From NCBI GenBank assembly GCA_033964015.1, contig CM066921.1, positions 29,099,918-29,163,917 on the forward strand: 64,000 nt of DNA, in the 5' to 3' direction. The stretch's first letter is position 1. Each line of letters begins with the position of its first letter. This document shows, piece by piece, positions 31,401 to 43,400 of this stretch. Origin of the DNA: Scolanthus callimorphus (taxonomy: Eukaryota; Cnidaria; Anthozoa; Actiniaria; Edwardsiidae). Made by a program: the position numbers and the translations under genes. The notes beneath the pieces were generated by a model. It searched no databases. It saw nothing but the letters and a program-made list of their open reading frames with translations, and was not told the DNA's origin.

Positions 31401-34400
31401 TGTCCGGAATTATTAGGCCATGAATCACGGTCTCCAATGGAGAGATGCTACGTTAAAGCAATTATAGCCACAGAACAAGTTGGATCATTTACAACTGGAA
31501 TAAAGGTAAAACTGAAAAGTGCACAAACCTTCGCAATGATTTCCATCTCCCGAGAATCCTGGTTTGCATTGACAAGTATGTGAGCCCACGGTGTTGGTAC
31601 AGTTGGCGTCAGCGTGACAGTTGTGAGAGGTTGATGTACATTCATTGATATCTGAGGGCATAAAATGAACAAATCAACCCCTTCGCTGCACCTATAAAAC
31701 GTGCATTCTGTGCTATGTCACTGCGTTCCGCCGCACAGAAAATGTTTATATTGTATATTCTACATGAACGTACACGGGTGTAGGAGAGACACTAAAGCAA
31801 TGTATGTTTGTTACACGTTTCAACTCACTTATATGTTTCTGGAAAGACCAATTTGGCTTACGAGATTCGACGCGGCAAAAGATCGGAGGCAGTATCCAAG
31901 AGATGCATAATTACAAGAAGTTTTCTGACAATACTGTCCGGAATTATTAGGCCATGAATCACGGTCTCCAATGGAGAGATGCTACAATCAGCGACATAAA
32001 TGCTTGATAAAATGCTTTCAAAATCAGTTTTCTATACTTAAGACCCAATATTTTAAAATAAATCTAAGTAATCCCCCCTCCCCCTATTCAATGTTGATCC
32101 CCAAGGTTTCTAGCGTCGGTAAACAACATTGAAATGGGGGGCTGGGGGTTTAGGAGTGACAGAGGCGAATTTTAAACTGGTTGATACAAGACTTTGCGAT
32201 TCTAACAGAAACGCGGGTACGTGCCTAATTTTTATCAACAATTTTGTCGCTGATTGTCTGAAAAATCGATTTTTGGAAATGATGCATAAATAAGGTTTTA
32301 ACGGCAAACAATTGGTAGCATAAGAGTAGGCAGGACATTTTAAAGTGTTTAAAGCTAATATTTCGAGCATTTTACAGTAAACAATCAAGAGAAATTTCAC
32401 TGGAAATTGGGTATTTGAAAGAAAATCTCCTATAGATGAGCAATGAAAAATATTTCTAACCTGCATGTTCAAGCTAAACGTTACATTTGAAATCTCACTG
32501 TCAGGAATGTTGAAGTCGGACTAAATTCGGACACTTCCTGTGTCAGCGATGGTTTGTAGGAATATAGGTCTCTCAAAAATCACAGTCAAAAGCCGTGGGG
32601 ACGATGACGTCATAGCCCTCGTCTCACTTCCGGTTAAGTAAGAAACGCGCGAAGATGTGCTATATTTTGAAAAGTTTGTCAAATAGGGACTTAAAATCAC
32701 CACCAGTTAAAGGCAAGTAATAAATGCAGTATAACGTGAGCAAAAAAAGTAGGATAAAACAACTTTACCTGGCCGAAATTAATTTCCTGGTCTAATTTCA
32801 CGCTTAACCATGGCGAACACTATGTCTATAATAAGAGAAGTTGAGACTCTTTGTTTATATTTCATAGCCGATGGTTAAGCGTTAAGCGTGCACTATTTTT
32901 TGGTTTAAGTACGAAATATTGCTAGATTATAATTATTTTTCTCCAAGAGAATGTCAACAATGCATATATTCTCGTTCTCTAGCCTTTTTCATCCTAAAAT
33001 ACTTGAGAAATATAAACAAATTTTGGGAAGACGGCGTTTTTCACTGTCTTCGGTCGCCCAGTCTCACCAAGAAATGTGATGAAAATCGGGCTAGGGTCTT
33101 ATTGTTTCCGAATAGTTGCAATATTTCCGAAGACGTGTCTGAAAATGTTTTATGCTATAGCATCAGGAAACCAATTTGACAAGATATCCTGAAAATATGA
33201 GGTCCTGTATCGTGTTCAGAGCAACTCATCTGTCCATTTTCCTGTAAGCTGAAATTGAGATTTTCGATGTTCGTTTTTAAACCCTGTATTTCAATGCTAA
33301 GCGTTCGATTTAGACCTCACTTTCAATGTACTTGGGCATTTAACCTAAACATAAACTTTTAATGTTGTTAGGTCGCTTCGTTAAGCATGTGATAAGTTTC
33401 CAGCAGTCAAAGAGGTTCAATTGATAGCCTTGTTCCTGCGCGCGGGATTTTCTACGTCATTTTCAGCAAATAAAAAATGACGATTTTTTCCCCTGAACTT
33501 CAGCACTTCATAGAAAATACCTCAAAACAACGCCTCGATTCTTGCAAGCATCGTTCTCTTTAAACCTATGGAGTTTTTAATTGATCAAACCCGGCCATTT
33601 AGACGTAAACCGGGAAAAAACCGCGCGCACGGGAGCTCAGACAATCAGCGACATAAATGCTTGATAAAATGCTTTCAAAATCAGTTTTCTATACTTAAGA
33701 CCCAATATTTTAAAACAAATCTAAGTAATCCCCCCTCCCCCTATTCAATGTTGATCCCCAAGGTTTCTAGCGTCGGTAAACAACATTGAAATGGGGGGCT
33801 GGGGGTTTAGGAGTGACAGGCGAATTTTAAACTGGTTGATACAAGACTTTGCGATTCTAACAGAAACGCGGGTACGTGCCTAATTTTTATCAACAATTTT
33901 GTCGCTGATTGTACGTTAAAGCAATTATAGCCACAGAACAAGTTGGATCATTTACAACTGGAATAAAGGGAAAACTGAAAAGTGCACAAACCTTCGCAAT
34001 GATTTCCATCTCCCGAGAATCCTGGTTTGCATTGACAAGTATGTGAGCCCACGGTGTTGGTACAGTTGGCGTCAGCGTGACAGTTGTGAGAGGTTGATGT
34101 ACATTCATTGATATCTGAGGGCATAAAATGAACAAATCAACCCCTTCGCTGCACCTATAAAACGTGGATTCTGTGCTATGTCACTGCTTTCCGCCGCACA
34201 GAAAATGCTTATATTGTATATTCTACATGAACGTACACGGGTGTAGGAGAGACACTAAAGCAATGTATGTTTGTTACACGTTTCAACTCACTTATATGTT
34301 TCTGGAAAGACCAATTTGGCTTACGAGATTCGGTCCGCGGCAAAAGATCGGAGGCAGTATCCAAGAGATGCATAATTACAAGAAGTTTTCTGACAATACT

Positions 34401-37400
34401 GTCCGGAATTATTAGGCCATGAATCACGGTCTCCAATGGAGAGATGCTACGTTAAAGCAATTATAGCCACAGAACGAGTTGGATCATTTACAACTGGAAT
34501 AAAGGGAAAACTGAAAAGTGCACAAACCTTCGCAATGATTTCCATCTCCCGAGAATCCTGGTTTGCATTGACAAGTATGTGAGCCCACGGTGTTGGTACA
34601 GTTGGCGTCAGCGTGACAGTTGTGAGAGGTTGATGTACATTCATTGATATCTGAGGGCATAAAATGAACAAATCAACCCTTTCGCTGCACCTATAAAACG
34701 TGCATTCTGTGCTATGTCACTGCGTTCCGCCGCACAGAAAATGTTTATATTGTATATTCTACATGAACGTACACGGGTGTAGGAGAGACACTAAAGCAAT
34801 GTATGTTTGTTACACGTTTCAACTCACTTATATGTTTCTGGAAAGACCAGTTTGGCTTACGAGATTCGACGCGGCAAAAGATCGGAGGCAGTATCCAAGA
34901 GATGCATAATTACAAGAAGTTTTCTGACAATACTGTCCGGAATTATTAGGCCATGAATCACGGTCTCCAATGGAGAGATGCTACGTTAAAGCAATTATAG
35001 CCACATAACAAGTTGGATCATTTACAACTGGAATAAAGGGAAAACTGAAAAGTGCACAAACCTTCGCAATGATTTCCATCTCCCGAGAATCCTGGTTTGC
35101 ATTGACAAGTATGTGAGCCCACGGTGTTGGTACAGTTGGCGTCAGCGTGACAGTTGTGAGAGGTTGATGTACATTCATTGATATCTAAGGCAAAAAGTGA
35201 GCAAATCAACCCCTTCGCTGCACCTATAAAACGTGCATTCTGTGCTATGTCACTGCGATCCGCCGCACAGAAAATGTTTATATTGTATCTTCTACATGAA
35301 CGTACACGGGTGTAGGAGAGACACTAAAGCAATGTATGTTTGTTACACGTTTCAACTCACTTATATGTTTCTGGAAAGACCAATTTGGCTTACGAGATTC
35401 GAGGCGGCAAAAGATCGGAGGCAGTATCCAAGAGATGCATAATTACAAGAAGTTTTCTGACAATACTGTCCGGAATTAGGCCATGAATCACGGTCTCCAA
35501 TGGAGAGATGCTACGACTACGTTAAAGCAATTATAGCCACAGAACAAGTTGGATCATTTACAACTGGAATAAAGGGAAAACTGAAAAGTGCACAAACCTT
35601 CGCAATGATTTCCATCTCCCGAGAATCCTGGTTTGCATTGACAAGTATGTGAGCCCACGGTGTTGGTACAGTTGGCGTCAGAGTGACAGTTGTGAGAGGT
35701 TGATGTACATTCATTGATATCTGAGGGCATAAAATGAACAAATCAATCCCTTCGCTGCACCTATAAAACGTGCATTCTGTGCTATGTCACTGCGTTCCGC
35801 CGCACAGAAAATGTTTATATTGTATATTCTACATGAACGTACACGGGTGTAGGAGAGACACTAAAGCAATGTATGTTTGTTACACGTTTCAACTCACTTA
35901 TATGTTTCTGGAAAGACCAATTTGGCTTACGAGATTCGACGCGGCAAAAGATCGGAGGCAGTATCCAAGAGATGCATAATTACAAGAAGTTTTCTGACAA
36001 TACTGTCCGGAATTAGGCCATGAATCACGGTCTCCAATGGAGAGATGCTACGTTAAAGCAATTATAGCCACAGAACAAGTTGGATCATTTACAACTGGAA
36101 TAAAGGGAAAACTGAAAAGTGCACAAACCTTCGCAATGATTTCCATCTCCCGAGAATCCTGGTTTGCATTGACAAGTATGTGAGCCCACGGTGTTGGTAC
36201 AGTTGGCGTCAGCGTGACAGTTGTGAGAGGTTGATGTACATTCATTGATATCTGAGGGCATAAAATGAACAAATCAACCCCTTCGCTGCACCTATAAAAC
36301 GTGCATTCTGTGCTATGTCACTGCGTTCCGCCGCACAGAAAATGTTTATATTGTATATTGTACATGAATGTACACGGGTGTAGGAGAGTCACTAAAGCAA
36401 TGTATGTTTGTTACACGTTTCAACTCACTTATATGTTTCTGGAAAGACCAATTTGGCTTACGAGATTCGACGCGGCAAAAGATCGGAGGCAGTATCCAAG
36501 AGATGCATAATTACAAGAAGTTTTCTGACAATACTGTCCGGAATTAGGCCATGAATCACGGTCTCCAATGGAGAGATGCTACGTTAAAGCAATTATAGCC
36601 ACAGAACAAGTTGGATCATTTACAACTGGAATAAAGGTAAAACTGAAAAGTGCACAAACCTTCGCAATGATTTCCATCTCCCGAGAATCCTGGTTTGCAT
36701 TGACAAGTATGTGAGCCCACGGTGTTGGTACAGTTGGCGTCAGCGTGACAGTTGTGAGAGGTTGATGTACATTCATTGATATCTGAGGGCATAAAATGAA
36801 CAAATCAACCCCTTCGCTGCACCTATAAAACGTGCATTCTGTGCTATGTCACTGCGCTCCGCCGCACAGAAAATGTTTATATTTTATATTCTACATGAAC
36901 GTACACCGGTGTAGGAGAGACACTAAAGCAATGTATGTTTGTTACACGTTTCAACTCACTTATATGTTTCTGAAAAGACCAATTTGGCTTACGAGATTCG
37001 ACGCGGCAAAAGATCGGAGGCAGTATCCAAAAGATGCATAATTACAAGAAGTTTTCTGACAATACTGTCCGGAATTATTAGGCCATGAATCACGGTCTCC
37101 AATGGAGAGATGCTACGTTAAAGCAATTATAGCCACAGAACAAGTTGGATCATTTACAACTGGAATAAAGGGAAAACTGAAAAGTGCACAAACCTTCGCA
37201 ATGATTTCCATCTCCCGAGAATCCTGGTTTGCATTGACAAGTATGTGAGCCCACGGTGTTGGTACAGTTGGCGTCAGCGTGACAGTTGTGAGAGGTTGAT
37301 GTACATTCATTGATATCTGAGGGCATAAAATGAACAAATCAACCCCTTCGCTGCACCTATAAAACGTGCATTCTGTGCTATGTCACTGCGCTCCGCCGCA

Positions 37401-40400
37401 CAGAAAATGTTTATATTGTATATTCTACATGAACGTACACGGGTGTAGGAGAGACACTAAAGCAATGTATGTTTGTTACACGTTTCAACTCACTTATATG
37501 TTTCTGGAAAGACCAATTTGGCTTACGAGATTCGACGCGGCAAAAGATCGGAGGCAGTATCCAAGAGATGCATAATTACAAGAAGTTTTCTGACAATACT
37601 GTCCGGAATTATTAGGCCATGAATCACGGTCTCCAATGGAGAGATGCTACGTTAAAGCAATTATAGCCACAGAACAAGTTGGATCATTTACAACTGGAAT
37701 AAAGGGAAAACTGAAAAGTGCACAAACCTTCGCAATGATTTCCATCTCCCGGGAATCCTGGTTTGCATTGACAAGTATGTGAGCCCACGGTGTTGGTACA
37801 GTTGGCGTCAGCGTGACAGTTGTGAGAGGTTGATGTACATTCATTGATATCTGAGGGCATAAAATGAACAAATCAACCCCTTCGCTGCACCTATAAACGT
37901 GCATTCTGTGCTATGTCACTGCGCTCCGCCGCACAGAAAATGTTTATATTGTATATTCTACATGAACGTACACGGGTGTAGGAGAGACACAAAAGCAATG
38001 TATGTTTGTTACACGTTTCAACTCACTTATATGTTTCTGGAAAGACCAATTTGGCTTACGAGATTCGACGCGGCAAAAGATCGGAGGCAGTATCCAAGAG
38101 ATGCATAATTACAAGAAGTTTTCTGACAATGCTGTCCGGAATTATTAGGCCATGAATCACGGTTTCCAATGGAGAGATGCTACGTTAAAGCAATTATAGC
38201 CACAGAACAAGTTGGATCATTTACAACTGGAATAAAGGGAAAACTGAAAAGTGCACAAACCTTCGCAATGATTTCCATCTCCCGAGAATCCTGGTTTGCA
38301 TTGACAAGTATGTGAGCCCACGGTGTTGGTACAGTTGGCGTCAGCGTGACAGTTGTGAGAGGTTGATGTACATTCATTGATATCTGAGGGCATAAAATGA
38401 ACAAATCAACCCCTTCGCTGCACCTATAAAACGTGCATTCTGTGCTATGTCACTGCGCTCCGCCGCACAGAAAATGTTTATATTGTATATTCTACATGAA
38501 CGTACACGGGTGTAGGAGAGACACTAAAGCAATGTATGTTTGTTACACGTTTCAACTCACTTATATGTTTCTGGAAAGACCAATTTGGCTTACGAGATTC
38601 GACGCGGCAAAAGATCGGAGGCAGTATCCAAGAGATGCATAATTACAAGAAGTTTTCTGACAATGCTGTCCGGAATTATTAGGCCATGAATCACGGTTTC
38701 CAATGGAGAGATGCTACGTTAAAGCAATTATAGCCACAGAACAAGTTGGATCATTTACAACTGGAATAAAGGGAAAACTGAAAAGTGCACAAACCTTCGC
38801 AATGATTTCCATCTCCCGAGAATCCTGGTTTGCATTGACAAGTATGTGAGCCCACGGTGTTGGTACAGTTGGCGTCAGCGTGACAGTTGTGAGAGGTTGA
38901 TGTACATTCATTGATATCTAAGGCAAAAAGTGAACAAATCAACCCCTTCGCTGCACCTTTAAAACGTGCAGAGTTTGTAAGGCTTTATGGGGTTCATGGA
39001 ACGATTGGCACCTTTGGCGCTCTTACCTTTCATTCCCTCCTTCGTCCTCTCAATGTGGAGTGGAGCTGGACTAGCGACGTACTGAACATTGCTCGTACCA
39101 GCAGCCTATCTAACAAACATTTTCCAGCCAACATTGAAGAAGGCAGGGGAGGGCAAGTACGCCAAGTACTTTTGAATTTGATTGCAGCGTATGACCAAGT
39201 ACCTGACTTATATTTATGTAAATTCACGGACGTTTCATGTAAGGCATAAATCCCGGGGAGGGGAGTCCCATATTTTTTGGTCGAGGATGATCGTCGTATC
39301 TTTTAGGGGTAAAAATCACAGGGTTTGGACACTTTTAGGGGTGATGTTGATCTGCAATGATATTTCAGGGTGATTGGTATCTTTTAGGGCCGAAATATGT
39401 GTCCAAACTGTTTTATCTCATGATGGTGCTCCTAAAAACCGTGTAAGAAAGAGAGACTACTCGACAAGAAGACGATAAATTAGGCAACATTAAAGACAGC
39501 ATTTTAGTTAAACACAGGCATTTCTTGGTGGGTACCTTTTAGGGTAACAAATTATTTGAGACAAGCACTTTTTGGTATCTTTTAGGGGTGAACCTGGAAA
39601 TTTTTGACGATCATCCCCGATCAAAAAATGGGAGTCCCCCACTTCATCAAAGTACTATTTTTCGTAACCACATAAAGACGATAATTACCCAGAGACGATA
39701 AGTACTCAATTTTCCCGTAGCTAAAGAATATCAGATGAACTATTCGACCCCAAGTAAAAAGGGGGTCTTAGGAGCTCTGAGCCATTAAAGAGCCTGTGTC
39801 AGCCACACTCCTTTGTTATTGTTTTCGTTCGATATTAGAAGACGAATTATGTGTAGGAGGGGGGTGAATAGGGGTCCTCAAATCCGCCGAACCGTTCAAT
39901 TTTTCATAAAAATCCGCCGATCCGCACAAATTTTCGCCTCAATCCGAATCCGCAACGTTTGATTTATGTAAACAATTGATAATTTCAAAAAAATACGTTT
40001 CACTGTATCGCTTATACACGAACATCTCTCACTGAGGGATGTGTCATTATTTAGCGGGGTTTTCGTGAAACCGTCCCCTATTTGACCTAGTAGAAGACAT
40101 TTTACAGAAAGAGGGGGTTACACTTTCATTCGTTGCGCGCGAAGCGCGCCTACATTTTAATAAACGCATTTCACCAAGCCTCAGATAAAGGGTAGATAAA
40201 CGTTGAAATACGCTACCTCAACTATGTATCAAAGCATTGATGGGCTCCTGAGCCTGTAGGTTATGTTATGCATGCGCGCCGGAAATTTATTTAGGACGAA
40301 ACTATTATTACTCTCATGTGCGTGAAGCGCGGCCCAAATGATGACTTTCTATGCTTGTAACGTCGAACTCACGCTTACTACCATTTTCGTTCAACCCTGA

Positions 40401-43400
40401 AGCGTGGCGATTTTTTCGCGTAGGTTTACGTTTCAAACGTGCACGCTTTGTTAAGAAGTAGTCGCGTTTCTCGCTCGCTGATTGGCTGCTGTTTTGACTG
40501 TTATTTTTCAGTCAATCAGCGAGCAAGAATCGCGACAACTTCACGACAAAACATGCACGTTTGAAACGTAAACCTACGCGAAAAAATCGTCAAGCTTCAG
40601 GGTTGAACGAAAATGGTAGTATCCACGGGGTCTTCTTTCAATCATAGTGACTGTATGCTAGGCCTATCACTGCAGGGCATTTTTGGAAGAGTTTATTTTT
40701 CCTCGTCAAGATACACTTGTTCTATAGATGGCGCGGGCGAGTTCTCAAAGAATATGTTAGTTGTCATTGTTTATGCGCGCGAAGCGCGCCGAAATTTTTA
40801 TTACGTATGTGAAATACGAAAGCATATTAACGGCCTACAAATTCGAACATCCAGGGCTATTTGTCTACAGACCCTACAGTCAACAATCTGTACAATCCGT
40901 AGTTGCGATTATCAGAATCCGAAATCCGAAGTCGAATTTTCAATAGATCCGCGATCCGGTACGTTTTGAGAATCCGAAAATCCGCTCGAGTTTTTCTTAA
41001 AATCCGTAATCCGTGTGCTATTTAGGCCCGAATCCGCCGATCCGCAAACCTATTCACCTCCCCCGTGTAGAAATCCCTAACTCAACATCTAAAAACAATG
41101 TTTCAGATTTGCTTTATCAAATGCCATCGAGAACATTGCTCTATATTCTCTAAATCAGCCAATGGAAATGGATGCTTTCTCGAACTTGGTATGTTGCTAT
41201 GCTGTCGAAATGGCGATTGACACAGGCTCTTTACAATTTTCTAAATACCTTCGCTGCATTGTTCTCCCGTAAATCCTTGCGGGCAGGCACAGCTGAACTG
41301 ATCCGGGACATTCCCTGGTATGCAAGTGGCATTCGCAACGCAGGGCTTCGTGGAACAACCGTTCTGAGAAGCACAACAAGCGGTCATTATTTATTGGGAG
41401 AGGGGGGTTAGGACCGGTATTTTTTCTACAAATTTTGACCCCCCTCCTCCCCTCCCCTCGAATTCGGCCCACAACATCGAGCGACCCTTCCCTCAGGCCA
41501 GGTTCCGTACCGCCACCGCGACAGTACCGCGCCGTACCGCGGCAGTTTTCACAGTCATACGAAATCTGCTCTAAATATACACTACATTTGTCCATCGCAC
41601 CAGCCGTAAATTTTCGACTCAATTTCGAGAAGCACGAAATTTCCCATCCTCAAAGCCTCACCAGCAAATTTTCTCTACCTTTTAGCCAGGTGAAGTAGCC
41701 TAGTGGCTTGGGATGGCTTTTCAAATAGCCTTTCGGATCTCAGAATACTTTTAAAATATTCTTATCCGGCGCCCAAATAATTGTGACCCTCCCCCAGATG
41801 TGCGCCTAAAAAGTGATGACCTCCCTTAATAGGCGCCCAAAAAGTGGTGGCCTTCCCCCCTAATTTTCCGGCCCTCTCCTACCAATAAATAAGGCCGCTC
41901 CCTCAGCGGACTAGTTAGTGTACCGGTCTCATGAACCGGAACTTGTTTTTGATGCCGGGTACAAAAAGCGACATTATAATTATACTTACCTGCGTAGCAT
42001 AATACGAAAACCCAGGTTTTGGTTTCAAACCGTAAGGGTCTCTCACGTGATCCGAGGAACTGAGCTCACAGATCTGGCTCCCATTGGATAACGTCCCATA
42101 GTTGATGGAGGCACATATTCTCTGGTTGAGGTAACACTCGGCATAGCAACCTTTTAAAGAGCCCGTCTGATGTGTGCTGATCACGTGACCCAATAAAGCC
42201 TTGTCTGTGATTGGCTGCTCAAAGGGCAATAACTTGCAAACTTCACCTGAAGCTATGAAATGCTTGCCTTAGCGAGACATGGCTATTCAACGTTTCTTTA
42301 TTCTTCTATATAAGGCGATATTTTCAGTACTCAGCAATTGTCAAATCAGTTATAGCAATGGCAAAACATAGCCCTTGTGAAGATTTCAATCATGTTACAC
42401 GGAATGTTACAAGGGAATCTTGATTTTTACATAATTTTATATTTCAATGTTAGATGGTCGAACGGTCGAATTGATTTTTTTCCTCAGGCTCAAATTACTT
42501 TATCTTACAAATTTGAACTTTTTAAATATGAAGACGAAGCAGCTTTTTAAATATGAATTTCTCGTCTTGGCATGACATCACGTTATATATCCTGACCCAA
42601 GTCTCTTTACTACGGATCTCGCCGAACTGTCGCACTGTGTTTGAAATTCATGCTGCTTCCACACGTTTGCCTACATTACTTTGCTCACGTGAATTTCAAC
42701 GGTCAACCGATTTCACAGGTCTGGATTTTCTTGGAACGTTGTAAAAGCATCAAAGAAACGACGCCAAATGAACCTATCAAGGCCTACATTTAGCTGGAAA
42801 TGCAAACAATCATCCCTCAAAGTATACTCAAGTACCAGTATGATGGAAAGTTTATTTTTTTCTCCCGAGACTTTTCGGGTGATTTTTCGTCGATTCGGAG
42901 GGTTTGAATGAAATCGAAAATTTCTCATTTTTGAGACATTAACACTATAGATATCAACGAATATGGAGTTCTAAACTATTGAAATCATCAGGGTAAAAAC
43001 AGAAAACGAAAAACTTGGGGATTAATCTATCAAAATTACAGAACAAATTTTTCGGGCCCGAGAACTCGTGTGTTTCGAGAAACGGCCCCTGGTTATTTGC
43101 AGCTTAGAAATAATTATAATATAGCTACGATATAACGCGCTCTCTGATTGGTGTAAATTTATGCTCTATTACACCGATAAAGTAATGGTTCTCTCCCGCT
43201 ACATCATAAAAGCATTAGAGCGCAACTTTCTATGACTCTATCGGCAAATAGAGCACTTGTGATGTTGGGAGAGACACTCGAAACGTTTTAAAATCACTCG
43301 CCTGCGCCTCGTGATTTTACAACGTTCTCGTGTCTCTCCCAACATCACGCGTGCTTTATTGCGCCGATAAAGTCATAGAAAGTTGTGCTCTAATGCTTAA

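Larger units (their letters stand above)
29690..38960. repeat. Tandem array of 531-536 bp exon-plus-intron units
   Basis: Fourteen head-to-tail units, each holding one cbEGF exon and about 410 bp of intron. Spacing between successive exon starts is 531, 534, 535, (2463 with insertion), 536, 534, 536, 531, 531, 534, 534, 533, 534. Units differ by a handful of substitutions and 3-6 bp indels such as the presence or absence of an extra TTA in GGAATTATTAGGCC. The insertion at 31985-33911 interrupts one unit. Confidence 0.97.

Noticed and set aside
30632..38642. A repeated 69-codon open frame on the + strand in nearly every cbEGF unit
   Set aside because: It lies across the intron opposite the real exons and is conserved only because the whole unit is repeated; several copies keep frame-neutral but non-conservative changes, and it has no domain or splice logic.
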